Below, piece after piece: positions 35,653 to 45,537 of a stretch of 64,000 nucleotides of DNA (positions within the stretch are counted from its first letter, which is position 1; the number at the start of each line of letters is the position of its first letter). This stretch comes from Bacteroides uniformis (GTDB taxonomy: Bacteria > Bacteroidota > Bacteroidia > Bacteroidales > Bacteroidaceae): contig NZ_CP102263.1 of assembly GCF_025147485.1 (NCBI RefSeq), positions 1,191,501-1,255,500 of the forward strand, given 5' to 3'. The notes under the pieces were generated by a model. The model worked only from the letters and a program-made list of their open reading frames with translations, was not told the DNA's origin and made no database searches. Position numbers and translations under genes: made by a program.

Positions 35653-37335
35653 ATGAAAGCGTTCGGATTCAGACCAAAGCTATACACGGCTTTAAAAAAT
35701 TACTCTAAAGAACTGTTCATGGCAGACCTGATGGCAGGTATCATTGTAGGTATCGTTGCCCTCCCGCTTGCCATTGCATTCGGTATCGCCTCCGGCGTAT
35801 CACCGGAGAAAGGTATCATTACGGCTATCATAGCCGGTTTCATCATCTCCCTGATGGGTGGGAGCAAGGTACAGATTGGAGGACCGACCGGTGCGTTCAT
35901 CGTCATTATCTATGGCATCATCCAGCAATACGGTGAATCGGGGCTTATTGTCGCCACACTGATGGCAGGCGTACTGCTCATCCTGCTGGGAGTGTTCAAG
36001 CTGGGAGCTGTCATTAAGTTTATCCCCTATCCCATCATCGTAGGTTTTACAAGCGGTATTGCCGTCACCATCTTCACTACGCAGATTGCCGATATTTTCG
36101 GGTTGACGTTCGGAGGAGAGAAAGTTCCGGGAGACTTTGTAGGAAAATGGATGATTTATTTCCGACATTTCGATACCGTAAACTGGTGGAACACGATTGT
36201 AAGTATTGTCAGCATCTTCATCATTGCCATTACACCGCGGTTCTCGAAGAAGATTCCGGGGTCACTTATTGCCATCATCGTGGTGACAGTGGCAGTCTGG
36301 CTGATGAAAGTATATGGAGGCATTGATTGTATCGATACCATCGGCGACCGTTTCAGCATCCGTGCCGAACTGCCGGATGCCGTGATGCCTGCCCTGGATT
36401 GGGAAGCGATAAAGAACTTGTTCCCCGTAGCCATTACAATCGCTGTACTGGGTGCCATCGAATCTTTGCTGTCTGCCACCGTGGCCGATGGTGTGATAGG
36501 CGACAAACACGATTCCAACACGGAACTGATAGCACAAGGTGTTGCCAACATGGCTACCCCGCTGTTTGGCGGTATCCCTGCCACCGGAGCCATCGCGCGT
36601 ACCATGGCAAACATCAACAACGGAGGAAAAACTCCCGTAGCAGGCATGGTGCATGCAGTGGTATTGCTGCTTATCCTACTGTTCCTCATGCCGCTGGCAC
36701 AGTATATCCCAATGGCTTGCCTGGCGGGTGTACTGGTCATAGTATCCTATAACATGAGTGGTTGGCGTACGTTCAAGGCATTATTGAAGAATCCTAAATC
36801 GGATGTCACGGTACTGCTGATTACTTTCTTCCTGACCGTCATCTTCGACCTGACTATTGCCATTGAAGTAGGTCTGGTGATTGCCTGCGTGCTGTTTATG
36901 CGCCGCGTCATGGAGACTACCGAAATATCCGTCATCAAAGATGAAATAGACCCGAATGCAGAATCGGACATTGCAAGCAATGACGAGCACCTGATAATCC
37001 CCGAGGATGTGGAAGTATATGAAATAAACGGTCCTTACTTCTTCGGCATCGCCACCAAATTCGAAGAAATCATGGCGCGGCTGGGCGACCGCCCCAAAGT
37101 GCGCATCATCCGCATGCGTAAAGTTCCGTTCATCGATTCTACCGGTATCCACAACTTGACAAGCCTTTGTGAGATGTCCCAAAAGGAAAAAATAACCATT
37201 GTGCTCTCCGGTGTCAATGAAAAGGTACATAAGGTACTGGAAAAATCGGGCTTCTATGAGCTGTTGGGCGAAGAAAATATCTGTCCGAACATAAATGTGG
37301 CACTGGAAAGGGCCAAAATGATTATCCAACACTAA
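35653..37335 (+). CDS. SulP family inorganic anion transporter with STAS domain
   Basis: Inner-membrane transporter of 560 residues. About 14 hydrophobic segments run to residue 425, beginning LMAGIIVGIVALPLAIAFGIA, with the family motif GPTGAFIVIIYGII and the TM10-region segment ATPLFGGIPATGAIARTMAN. A cytosolic STAS domain (about 455-555) ends the protein, with DSTGIHNL near residue 495. SulP members carry sulfate, bicarbonate or other anions; the substrate cannot be read here. It is followed 7 bases later by a nuclease gene, probably co-transcribed. Confidence 0.93.
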   Translation: MKAFGFRPKLYTALKNYSKELFMADLMAGIIVGIVALPLAIAFGIASGVSPEKGIITAIIAGFIISLMGGSKVQIGGPTGAFIVIIYGIIQQYGESGLIVATLMAGVLLILLGVFKLGAVIKFIPYPIIVGFTSGIAVTIFTTQIADIFGLTFGGEKVPGDFVGKWMIYFRHFDTVNWWNTIVSIVSIFIIAITPRFSKKIPGSLIAIIVVTVAVWLMKVYGGIDCIDTIGDRFSIRAELPDAVMPALDWEAIKNLFPVAITIAVLGAIESLLSATVADGVIGDKHDSNTELIAQGVANMATPLFGGIPATGAIARTMANINNGGKTPVAGMVHAVVLLLILLFLMPLAQYIPMACLAGVLVIVSYNMSGWRTFKALLKNPKSDVTVLLITFFLTVIFDLTIAIEVGLVIACVLFMRRVMETTEISVIKDEIDPNAESDIASNDEHLIIPEDVEVYEINGPYFFGIATKFEEIMARLGDRPKVRIIRMRKVPFIDSTGIHNLTSLCEMSQKEKITIVLSGVNEKVHKVLEKSGFYELLGEENICPNINVALERAKMIIQH

Positions 37336-37342
37336 TCCCGGC

Positions 37343-38182
37343 ATGGCACGAAAAAAAAAGAAACAATCGCAAGGCGTCTATTATCTTATATTGTTTATAT
37401 GTGCGGTCTGCCTTGCCTATGAACCCGTTGCAAAGATACTTTCGGATGCCAGGCAAAAGAGTTCTACGCCTGCCAAGATAGAACTCACGGCAGGCACACG
37501 CCTTGAAATACCGGCAAAGCTGAAGAACGTCTCCGAACAGATTCTCCAGCGGAAAGGCTACACAGTATCCTACAACAAAGATTTAAAGATACCCAATTGG
37601 GTAGCCTGGGAACTCACTCCCGAAAAACTGATGGAGCGTGAAAGCCGTACAGACAAGTTCCTGCCCGACCCCGACCTGCCTGAGCACGAGGCAGTAACCA
37701 CCGATGACTACAAAGGAGCCGGCATGGACCGCGGACATATGTGTCCGGCCGGTGACAACCGCTGGCACTGGAAAGCCATGCAAGAGAGCTTCTACATGAC
37801 AAACATTTGCCCGCAGAACCACAATCTAAACCGTGGCGACTGGAAAGAACTGGAAGAGTCATGCCGCCGTTGGGCACAAGAAGAAGGCAAGATATACATT
37901 GTATGCGGTCCTATTCTCTATGACCAACGTCACCGTACCATTGGTAAGAAGCACAAAATTACAGTGCCCGAAGCATTCTTCAAGGTCGTTCTGTGTGCAG
38001 ACAGCAATCCCCCCAAAGCCATCGGCTTCATTTATAAGAATGCATCAGGCAATCATCCGTTGGACAGCTACGTCAATACAGTGGACGAAGTGGAACGAAT
38101 TACAGGTATAGACTTTTTCCCTACCCTTCCGGATGAAATAGAAGAGAAGGTGGAAGCCGAATATGACTTGAAACTGTGGTAA
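37343..38182 (+). CDS. membrane-anchored DNA/RNA non-specific endonuclease
   Basis: A 279-residue nuclease of the NUC1/EndoG type. An N-terminal basic stretch and one helix (about 12-30) anchor it facing the periplasm. The catalytic motif DRGHMCPAGDN carries the DRGH general-base His, followed by the metal-binding Asn region NICPQNHNLNRGDWKELE. It probably degrades external nucleic acid, with nutrient scavenging as one option. Co-transcription with the SulP gene is likely from spacing. It ends 5 bases from the convergent flavin reductase. Confidence 0.9.
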   Translation: MARKKKKQSQGVYYLILFICAVCLAYEPVAKILSDARQKSSTPAKIELTAGTRLEIPAKLKNVSEQILQRKGYTVSYNKDLKIPNWVAWELTPEKLMERESRTDKFLPDPDLPEHEAVTTDDYKGAGMDRGHMCPAGDNRWHWKAMQESFYMTNICPQNHNLNRGDWKELEESCRRWAQEEGKIYIVCGPILYDQRHRTIGKKHKITVPEAFFKVVLCADSNPPKAIGFIYKNASGNHPLDSYVNTVDEVERITGIDFFPTLPDEIEEKVEAEYDLKLW

Positions 38183-38187
38183 AGGAG

Positions 38188-38697
38188 TTATTCCTTTACC
38201 CAGGCATCTACAATCTCGGCTACATAAACCCGGTGCAATCCGCCGTGGTCACCGCCATACCAACGTTCGTAGACGGAATGGTCGAGAAAGAGTTCTTCTT
38301 TCATATCGGTAATGAAAAGCTTGCGGCACTCCAATCCCAGGCGGTCCTGCTCAAAGAGAATGTTTCCCCGCTCGGTAACGATAGGATTCAGACCCGTTTC
38401 CTTTACCTTATCCACTTCCCTACCCGATTTACTGCCACAAAGGTTGTAAATGCTCCGGTTTTCCTTTCCTAAAAAAGAAAGGGTGAAATATTCGTTCTCC
38501 TCCATAAACTCATACGTATAGCGCTCGGAACGAATAAAGACAAACACCACCGGCTTGTTCCAAAGCCAGCCAATACCTCCCCAACTGGCAGTCATGGTGT
38601 TGAAATGTTCTTTACTGCCTGCCGTAACCAGCATCCACTCTTTGCCTATCACTTCGAAGAAGTTCTCGCTTAAATCTTTAATTGCTATTGATTTCAT
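38188..38697 (-). CDS. flavin reductase family protein
   Basis: A 169-residue FMN-binding split-barrel protein of the flavin reductase-like family (MLVTAG...FNTMTASWGGIGWLWNKPV, and the GRE/VDK segment). Such proteins reduce flavin or bind it with NAD(P)H. The ATG at 38697 is chosen; the longer frame from 38721 would overlap the upstream radical SAM gene. It lies 10 bases downstream of that gene, so they share a transcript. Confidence 0.85.
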   Translation of the reverse strand: MKSIAIKDLSENFFEVIGKEWMLVTAGSKEHFNTMTASWGGIGWLWNKPVVFVFIRSERYTYEFMEENEYFTLSFLGKENRSIYNLCGSKSGREVDKVKETGLNPIVTERGNILFEQDRLGLECRKLFITDMKEELFLDHSVYERWYGGDHGGLHRVYVAEIVDAWVKE

Positions 38698-38707
38698 AAG
38701 TATATTA

Positions 38708-39481
38708 TTAATAAGAAACACTTACCGGTATACCCGTTTCACGTATCCGTTCCGCAATGCGATCCAGTTCCTCATGAGTGGCCTTCTGCAAATCATGGTC
38801 GGGCGTTTCACGGTCGATGGTATAAATCATCACTTGGCGGGGAGCAATCTCCTTGACAGCTTCCAGCCAGGGAAGAACAAATTTATCGGATGTATTATCC
38901 ATATCTTGTCCTTTATAACTTCCTTTGAGAAACATGGTCTGGATAATGCAGTTCCCTTTGAATGCTTTCATCCCTTCTATAATCTCCCGGATGGAGTAAT
39001 GTCCGGTAGGACGGTCAAGTACACGGATATACTCTTCATCCACCGTATCCAGTTTAAGGATGTTGTTGTCAATCTTGTTCAAAGCCTCGAATACGGCAGG
39101 ACGATGAATAAAGGTAGAATTGCTCAGTACGCTCACCTTTGCATTCGGAAAATACTTGTCGCGCAAGGCAAGTGTATCTTCTATGATTTCGGGGAAACGG
39201 GGATGTGCCGTCGGTTCTCCATTACCGGCAAAAGTCAGAACATCCGGTGTAGGTCCGTTTTGCTGCATGTCCCGCAGGCGGGCTTCAAGGGCCGAACGGA
39301 CTTTTTCGCGTGTGGGCAGCGGCTGTTTGGAACGATGGTCGGCATTGAAACCACATTCACAGTAAATGCAGTCGAAAGTGCATACTTTGCCGTCTGCCGG
39401 CAATAAATTTATTCCCAAAGATACTCCCAGACGGCGAGAATGAACGGGACCGAATATGGGAGACGGATAAATGACAGTCAT
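38708..39481 (-). CDS. radical SAM protein
   Basis: A 257-residue radical SAM enzyme with the cluster motif CTFDCIYC near residue 34, followed by ECGF, and the SAM-binding FAGNGEPTAHP motif. The N-terminus PSPIFGPVHSRRLGVSLGIN matches a subgroup of short uncharacterised radical SAM proteins that resemble tRNA wybutosine or activating enzymes. No substrate can be assigned. It precedes a flavin reductase that could supply electrons, which is inference. Confidence 0.88.
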   Translation of the reverse strand: MTVIYPSPIFGPVHSRRLGVSLGINLLPADGKVCTFDCIYCECGFNADHRSKQPLPTREKVRSALEARLRDMQQNGPTPDVLTFAGNGEPTAHPRFPEIIEDTLALRDKYFPNAKVSVLSNSTFIHRPAVFEALNKIDNNILKLDTVDEEYIRVLDRPTGHYSIREIIEGMKAFKGNCIIQTMFLKGSYKGQDMDNTSDKFVLPWLEAVKEIAPRQVMIYTIDRETPDHDLQKATHEELDRIAERIRETGIPVSVSY

Positions 39482-39619
39482 ACTATTTACGATTTGACGA
39501 TTTACTATTTACTATTTAATGCTCCGAGTATCTATTAATCTTAGCACTCCAGAGTTCATCCTTGGATTATCATACGGACAAAGATAAAGAAAGAAATAAA
39601 AAAGCTATCAATCATTCCT

Positions 39620-41665
39620 CTAAAACTTGATACGCAGTTGCATCTGCAAGTCCGCTTTCCTATTTCCCGGTATCTCATCATTGCCCGAACCAATCGTCTC
39701 CCTATCCTGATAAACCGTCTGTCCGAATTTGGCAAGAAACATGAAGTTCTTACTCAAATCATATCGCAGATGAGCGGAGTAACGGAACCCTTTGCCATAG
39801 AAGGAAGGGGTATAGAAAGTATATAACAATCCACGCTCGGAGGCGTAAACACGCGAATCGTAATCGTCCGTATGAAACCAGGTTCCCTGCACGGAAACTG
39901 ACAGAGGGAAGGGGAAAGTGTACGAGCAAAATTGAGTACACTGATAACCTTGCCGTCTATCAAAGCGATACCCTTCCCCATCCTGCTGACGGAAGTGGTT
40001 ATAATCTATTGTAGTACGAAAGATATATCTTCCCGGCATATAGGTCAGCCGATAACGGAGTTTATGGTGATAGATAGGTTCGATAACTGCACCGCTTGTA
40101 CCCGTCACGTCTCTTTCTTTCTGTTTGTACCGATAATTAAAATACATCGAAAGGCTCTTTCGAGGAGTATAAGTAACCTGAAACATGGCATCCACTCCCT
40201 TTGAGGGCTTACTTATACGGTATTTCCACCAAGGAAAAGAAAACACATCCAGTGAAGTGAAAAACTTCCACCGGGCGAAAGGTGTGGCCTCTGCTGCCAG
40301 ATACCATCCGTTCTCATTCTGCGGCATACTGCTTTCGCCAAAGGAACGCCCAAACAAAGTCCAATAATCATATGAATAATACCGGTGAACAAGTAGCAGA
40401 TGATAATCGGAAGAAAGATTATACTTCAGCCGGTTCAGCAACGCATAGCCTTTACTGCCGGTTGCCGCTTCCCCCACCCAGACAAAACGGCCCAGACGAT
40501 ACCTATAATCCATGCCCACATTATAGAAATCACTTCCATGAAGATTGTACTTTGCATACTTGTTCAACCGAGGCTTGTAAGGACGGTCGAAAAAATAGTA
40601 AATCCCCGTCACTCCCACCTTCAGAGAGTTCTTTTCATAGGTCATGTTTCCACCTATCACCTGCAAGACAAAGGCATTCATTTTATCTGCCTCCTTCTGC
40701 GTGCGATGCAATCCCGTCTTGTAAATGGAAGTTATCTCGCCATCCTCCACCACACCGTCCATGGAGCGATGCGAATAGAAAGCCGAAATATCCAAGTAAG
40801 GCAATACTCCCACCGTTGCCGCCACTCCCCGGAAATAATTGTACTCATCGGTAGAACTATGCTTACGGATGCCTCCGGTACGATATTCTGTTGTAGACAT
40901 AGAGAATGTTTTTCCTAAACGAAAATCCGTACTAAGTACCAGTCCCTGCCCGAAGCTCAGACGGTAATTGCCCAATGCCAAAGCCTTCAGCCGCCCCAGA
41001 TTCTTTATCAGAAAATAGAAAGAATAGTAATCATAGCCTTTTCTGTTGTGCAGGGCAAAGAAGGGTTCTCCGGCATCCTTCTCTCCCGTCACGCCTATTT
41101 GGAGATAATCTCCATAATGAAAATTATAGCGCAAAGAATGGTAAAGGGAAGGTCCCAGGTAATTCTTCTCATATCCTTTACGGATATAGAACGGTACATC
41201 CAAACGTGCCAATGTTTCGTGTTTCCCGTATTTCAGTATAGATTTTAAAGCAGGATACCCCCTACCCGCTTTCACTGCCCGCACACAGACAAAGGGCAGC
41301 AGTAGGTCGATGGTACGTTTATCCATCTCCTCCACCAGTTGCAATTCATAAATGGTCTGCATCTGTCCGTGTATATAGACATAAGCCAGAAGATTCTCTA
41401 TCTGTATATCCGTAAGAAAAGGAAACTGCTCCAATTGCCGTTTAGTGGCGGCATTGAGGTTGACAGGCTCTTGCAGACGTCGGGACAACTCCTCCAATTC
41501 ATCTTCCCAACCGTATTCTTCCTCATTCCCGATGGAAAGTTGTTCCAAATTTTCTTCCAAAAGAAGTAAAGGCTGTTCTTTCTGAAGGCCGGATATATTT
41601 TGAGCTTCAAGCATAGGAGTCATTGACAGCATACTTACAAAAACTCCTATCTTGAGTAATTCCAT
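39620..41665 (-). CDS. exported helix-hairpin-helix protein with C-terminal beta-barrel-like region
   Basis: A 681-residue exported protein (signal ending near LEAQ). Residues about 70-130 contain a ComEA-like helix-hairpin-helix (LNAATKRQLEQFPFLTDIQIENLLAYV), and the remaining 540 residues are alternating beta strands rich in Tyr, ending in LQMQLRIKF with a terminal Phe, as in outer-membrane barrels. An HhH plus barrel would suit DNA contact at the outer membrane, but this is speculative. Known widely in Bacteroidetes, function unestablished. Transcribed alone. Confidence 0.8.
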   Translation of the reverse strand: MELLKIGVFVSMLSMTPMLEAQNISGLQKEQPLLLLEENLEQLSIGNEEEYGWEDELEELSRRLQEPVNLNAATKRQLEQFPFLTDIQIENLLAYVYIHGQMQTIYELQLVEEMDKRTIDLLLPFVCVRAVKAGRGYPALKSILKYGKHETLARLDVPFYIRKGYEKNYLGPSLYHSLRYNFHYGDYLQIGVTGEKDAGEPFFALHNRKGYDYYSFYFLIKNLGRLKALALGNYRLSFGQGLVLSTDFRLGKTFSMSTTEYRTGGIRKHSSTDEYNYFRGVAATVGVLPYLDISAFYSHRSMDGVVEDGEITSIYKTGLHRTQKEADKMNAFVLQVIGGNMTYEKNSLKVGVTGIYYFFDRPYKPRLNKYAKYNLHGSDFYNVGMDYRYRLGRFVWVGEAATGSKGYALLNRLKYNLSSDYHLLLVHRYYSYDYWTLFGRSFGESSMPQNENGWYLAAEATPFARWKFFTSLDVFSFPWWKYRISKPSKGVDAMFQVTYTPRKSLSMYFNYRYKQKERDVTGTSGAVIEPIYHHKLRYRLTYMPGRYIFRTTIDYNHFRQQDGEGYRFDRRQGYQCTQFCSYTFPFPLSVSVQGTWFHTDDYDSRVYASERGLLYTFYTPSFYGKGFRYSAHLRYDLSKNFMFLAKFGQTVYQDRETIGSGNDEIPGNRKADLQMQLRIKF

Positions 41666-41768
41666 TAATAGTAGGTCACTTTCATGTTTTGGGAAGCGAA
41701 GTTACCTTAAATAAGTTAATTGAGCAAGGAAAAATCAACATGATGCAACAACATTACACAGAATGGTG

Positions 41769-41776
41769 TACTTTTG
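41769..41776 (+). promoter_or_regulatory. -7 promoter element for the DUF4294 gene
   Basis: TACTTTTG, an exact TAnnTTTG match. It lies after an in-frame ATG at 41763, so that ATG cannot be the start and the one at 41781 is used. Confidence 0.65.
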
Positions 41777-41780
41777 CAAC

Positions 41781-42395
41781 ATGAACGCAAGGCTTAACAT
41801 AGTAATACTCATCATGTTTCTTTCTCTCGGAAGCCTGAAATGTTTTGCACAGCAGCAACCACAGTCTGCTGCGCAAAAGAGTGTCTATCTTACTCCCATG
41901 TGCGTTTACGAAGGAGATACCATCCCTTATGTCAAGCTCCCCACTGTCTACATCTTCAAGCCGCTTAAATTCAAGAACAAGCGCGACATGAACAAGTACT
42001 ACAAACTCATTCGTGACGTAAAGAAGGTACTTCCCATCTCCAAGGAGATTAACCGTGCCATCATTGAAACCTACGAATACATGATGACCCTGCCCACCGA
42101 GAAAGCCCGCCAGAAACACATGAAAGCAGTAGAGAAAAGCTTGAAGGAGCAATACACTCCCCGCATGAAGAAACTTACCTTTGCCCAAGGCAAACTGTTA
42201 ATAAAACTGGTAGACCGACAGACCAACTCCACCGGATATGAACTGGTAAAAGCTTTTATGGGCCCTTTCAAAGCCGGTTTCTACCAGACTTTTGCCGCAC
42301 TCTTCGGCGCCAGTCTAAAGAAGCAATACGACCCTATGGGAGACGATGCATTGACCGAACGGGTGATATTGATGGTAGAAAGCGGACAATTATAA
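41781..42395 (+). CDS. exported DUF4294 protein
   Basis: A 204-residue exported protein with a signal peptide ending near CFAQ. The body matches DUF4294: GDTIPYVKLPTVYIFKPLKFKN, then the helix-rich C-terminal half with TPRMKKLTFAQGKLLIKLVDRQ. Function unknown. The ATG at 41781 leaves only five bases after the -7 element, so the transcript may be nearly leaderless. Its last 6 bases overlap the end of the convergent DUF5131 gene. Confidence 0.84.
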   Translation: MNARLNIVILIMFLSLGSLKCFAQQQPQSAAQKSVYLTPMCVYEGDTIPYVKLPTVYIFKPLKFKNKRDMNKYYKLIRDVKKVLPISKEINRAIIETYEYMMTLPTEKARQKHMKAVEKSLKEQYTPRMKKLTFAQGKLLIKLVDRQTNSTGYELVKAFMGPFKAGFYQTFAALFGASLKKQYDPMGDDALTERVILMVESGQL

Positions 42396-43130
42396 ACTGA
42401 TGTTTATTCCCGCCTTGCGTGCCTGCGAATGTTGAAATTGGCGTTTCACATTATATGTCTTTCCGTCTTTGACGAACTTAGAACCGGTCTGCTTGAACCA
42501 GAAGTCCACTTTATTTTCCACACAAATTCTGCGAAGGTCCATCACCCATTCAAAATCACAAGGGCGGGCTTCGTAACCGGATTCTCCCCCTGCAACTATC
42601 TGTTCAATCCATTCGCCAACAGCATAAGTACTTAAATCTATCCTTTCCAGCAGCGGTTCACAGATTATTATCTTATGCTTTATGGGAGCTCTCCTATAGA
42701 TGGGCAAGCGATAATCGGCGCAAGTCTGGTTTTCAACCGTACAACAAATGGTTACATTATCATATCCGTCTCCCCAATCATCGGGCAGACAGTCAGAAAA
42801 ACGGTCTATACGCTTGGTAATCATCATAAAATGCAGGTCACTGCGACAACGAATCATCTCCCATGCTTCGGCCCGCCATTTGTCAGCATCTTCCACAAAG
42901 AAATCGGAAGTAAAGCAGGTGTAGACAAATGTTCCAGGTGGTATCTTGAATTCTCCGTTACGCTTTTTACGCAAAGGCAGGTCAAAGTTTTTTGTCCGCA
43001 CCACCACCGAACTGTCCACCTCTCGCCGGGCATCACCACGATAAACATAACAATGCTTGCAACCTGCACTCAATTTATGGCAACCATGCCATAAGTTCCA
43101 CATCATCGACTTCGCAACAATACCGTTCAT
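42390..43130 (-). CDS. DUF5131 (phage Gp37/Gp68-type) protein
   Basis: A 246-residue protein with a cysteine-rich start typical of DUF5131: WNLWHGCHKLSAGCKHCYVY, a radical-SAM-like pattern. Further conserved segments are TFVYTCFTSDFF, FMMITKRIDRF and CDFEWVMDLRRICVENKVDFWFKQTG. The family is common in phages and mobile elements and also occurs singly in chromosomes; no phage genes are adjacent here. The role is unknown. Confidence 0.87.
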   Translation of the reverse strand: MNGIVAKSMMWNLWHGCHKLSAGCKHCYVYRGDARREVDSSVVVRTKNFDLPLRKKRNGEFKIPPGTFVYTCFTSDFFVEDADKWRAEAWEMIRCRSDLHFMMITKRIDRFSDCLPDDWGDGYDNVTICCTVENQTCADYRLPIYRRAPIKHKIIICEPLLERIDLSTYAVGEWIEQIVAGGESGYEARPCDFEWVMDLRRICVENKVDFWFKQTGSKFVKDGKTYNVKRQFQHSQARKAGINISL

Positions 43131-43259
43131 TCAAACAAAAAACTTATCGTTAACACCATGTTGAAAACTATGTTAGCAACACAAATAATTAGTTATTAAA
43201 CAATTGATATTAAGCTATATATTCAGTTAATAATAGAATGAACAATTGTTTATTACTAC

Positions 43260-44222
43260 CTATTCGGGTTGTACCTCTCCTGCCATCGGAAGCTCTTTCC
43301 AACCTTCACCAAATGCATCATAAGCATCGGTAACCACTACAAAAGCCTTTGGGTCTACTTCCCTTATCTTCTGCTTGATACCTACCACTTCCTTGTAACT
43401 CACCACAAGAAACAGCATTTCCTTGTCTACATTGGTATAAAGACCACTACTCTTGATGCAAGTGGCTGTACGGTCCAAATCTTTAAGAATATAGTCGTGC
43501 AAAGCGGTAAGGCGCATATCACTGATGACAAACAGTATCTTGTCATTCTTCTCCCCATTTATCACATAGGCCAATACCCTCGAAGTGACAAAAATAGCTA
43601 TCAGTGAATAGAAAGACAAATGCCACGAAGGTTGTGTAGCATCATCCGGATTTCCGATACCGAAACCGATAACCAATAGGCCGAATCCCACCACAATACC
43701 ATCTACCAGCAGTATCGCCTTTGAAAAACGTATATGGCAATATTTCTGCAATATCATCGCCACAATATCCGTACCTCCTGTAGTAGCCCGGCTACGCACT
43801 ACAATACCACAGCCTATACCGATAACCACCGCACCAATCACAGAAGTCAGCATCAAATGGTCGGACATATTCAGACTGCCACCCAGCAACTGTGTAGGGT
43901 CCAACTGATGGAGCGCTTCTTCAGAAGGATAGGAGAGGAGAGACAGCACATTCATGGCAAGCGGAGTGAATAGTGCCGCCACGATAGTACGTGCTCCCAA
44001 TTTTGCTCCCAGTACCAGCACGGAAATGATAAGCAAAGGAATATCAAACATATAACCGAAAGTACCTACCTGAATAGAAGGGAACAGATTATGAAGCACA
44101 ATACTGGCTCCATACACCCCGCCAGGAACAAGATTATAAGGATTGATAAAGTAAACAAAACCTGCTGCCAGAATAGTACAACCTACAAAAATGCCTATCC
44201 ATGAAGATATTATCTTTTTCAT
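43260..44222 (-). CDS. YitT family membrane protein (DUF161/DUF2179)
   Basis: A 320-residue membrane protein with an N-terminal hydrophobic region of five to six helices (KIISSWIGIFVGCTILAAGFVYF onward), the conserved SRATTGGTDIVAMILQKY, and a C-terminal cytosolic DUF2179 domain (about 230-310). A second paralog is encoded at 47186. Function unestablished. Transcribed alone. Confidence 0.88.
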   Translation of the reverse strand: MKKIISSWIGIFVGCTILAAGFVYFINPYNLVPGGVYGASIVLHNLFPSIQVGTFGYMFDIPLLIISVLVLGAKLGARTIVAALFTPLAMNVLSLLSYPSEEALHQLDPTQLLGGSLNMSDHLMLTSVIGAVVIGIGCGIVVRSRATTGGTDIVAMILQKYCHIRFSKAILLVDGIVVGFGLLVIGFGIGNPDDATQPSWHLSFYSLIAIFVTSRVLAYVINGEKNDKILFVISDMRLTALHDYILKDLDRTATCIKSSGLYTNVDKEMLFLVVSYKEVVGIKQKIREVDPKAFVVVTDAYDAFGEGWKELPMAGEVQPE

Positions 44223-44545
44223 ATCGATATGATTTATATATATTCAGCAAATATACAAAAAATAAGAAAAGACACCAACTGTACAGCAAGTTTTCCACAT
44301 ACAACCGATATGTGTTGAATACATGGTTAACAAAAAGGATAAATTAGGAGATAAAGCATTAATTTACAATGAATGAAGTGGTTGATTATAAAAATAAACC
44401 ACTGTTCATAAAATCTCTCATCATACCTATATAGAACTAGTTTATTGGATCTATAGATGCAACACGCTGGATCTATAGATGCACCGTGTTCGATCTATAG
44501 CTCCAACAAACCCGATATATTGACAGCTTATTAACAGCCCTGTTA
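44223..44545. other. intergenic region with third copy of the 68-bp repeat
   Basis: Lies between the YitT gene and the RNA methyltransferase gene, both on the minus strand. AT-rich except for the 68-bp element. No gene or clear terminator was seen apart from the repeat. Confidence 0.6.
44442..44509. repeat. 68-bp intergenic repeat, copy 3 (22-bp phased array F)
   Basis: TTATTGG to CCAACAA, 68 bp. ATCTATAG words start at 44449, 44471 and 44493, spacing exactly 22. Inner sequence differs from copies 1 and 2 (no single 32-bp palindrome) but the length, ends and phasing agree. Confidence 0.88.
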
Positions 44546-45073
44546 TTATCTCAGTTTCTTGAATAAATCCCAAATAACAATACCCGCCGTAACCGATACA
44601 TTCAACGAATGCTTTGTGCCGTATTGAGGAATTTCAATGCAACCGTGCGAATGGTCAATCACTTCTTGTTGAACACCCTTCACTTCATTTCCCATTACCA
44701 CAGCATACTTTTTAGTCTTGTTCAGCACCAGTTCGTCCAGCATCACACTACCTTCCGCCTGCTCTACAGAATAAACGATGTATCCCTCGGATTTTAGGTT
44801 ATCAACAGCTTCAACAGAGTTATCAACATATTTCCAATCTACGGTAAATTCCGCTCCCAAAGCTGTTTTGTGCATCTCCGGATGGGGTGGGGTAGCTGTA
44901 ATGCCACAAAGATAAATGCACTCGATGCGGAAAGCATCCGAAGTACGGAAAACGGAACCTATATTATGGAGACTGCGGATATTATCCAATACCACTACCA
45001 AAGGCAGTTTTTCGGCTTCCTTAAATTCCTCTACACTAATACGATTCAGTTCAGTTATCTTCAGTTTACGCAT
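44546..45073 (-). CDS. TrmH/SpoU family RNA 2'-O-methyltransferase
   Basis: A 175-residue SPOUT enzyme that methylates ribose in rRNA or tRNA. The three knot motifs are visible: DNIRSLHNIGSVFRTSDAF, VVMGNEVKGV and IPQYGTKHSLNVSVTAGIV. Single-domain length fits short TrmH-like enzymes such as TrmL, but which RNA is modified cannot be told. Preceded by a long AT-rich gap shared with nadA. Confidence 0.9.
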   Translation of the reverse strand: MRKLKITELNRISVEEFKEAEKLPLVVVLDNIRSLHNIGSVFRTSDAFRIECIYLCGITATPPHPEMHKTALGAEFTVDWKYVDNSVEAVDNLKSEGYIVYSVEQAEGSVMLDELVLNKTKKYAVVMGNEVKGVQQEVIDHSHGCIEIPQYGTKHSLNVSVTAGIVIWDLFKKLR

Positions 45074-45537
45074 GACAATATACTTTTAAATCTCCCTGCA
45101 AAGATACTTTTTTCCGTTTATATCCCGGTTAATAACCGTTGAAAAGGTGTCAATACAATAGGGAAACAATTTTAAAAATAATCCTTGCATTATTCAAAGG
45201 TCTGCATATTACAGCAGTGAAACGAACAAACCAAAAAAGTTAAGGAGAATTTTCCAGGCTTCATTCAACATATTTTTCAGCCTGGTTTCATCGGTTTATA
45301 ACTCTAAAGTTATTAACTTTGCATATTATTAACAACATGTTAATGCTGTTTAGCAGAAGTCTTATTATCAACGGATAAACTTAAAAACCCCGGTTTATAA
45401 GCATAAGAGTAAAATTCAGCTTGATACTAATAACTTCATAGGCAAGAAAAATCGTATTTATTTGTCCACACTGTTAACAGCCTATCATTACTATCAAAGG
45501 ATTTTTAAAGAAGAAAGAGAAATTAAAAAATATAATT
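45074..45537. other. divergent promoter region of the RNA methyltransferase and nadA
   Basis: A long AT-rich stretch. It contains a hairpin CCAGGCT/AGCCTGG (about 45255-45286), a palindrome ATAACT-CTAA-AGTTAT just before the nadA -7 element, and CGGTTAATAACCG near 45126. The predicted nadA leader is over 200 nt. No open reading frame is convincing, and no known riboswitch was recognised. Confidence 0.55.
45314..45321 (+). promoter_or_regulatory. -7 promoter element for nadA
   Basis: TAACTTTG, an exact TAnnTTTG match about 217 bases before the start, next to the ATAACT-CTAA-AGTTAT palindrome that could be an operator. Confidence 0.5.
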
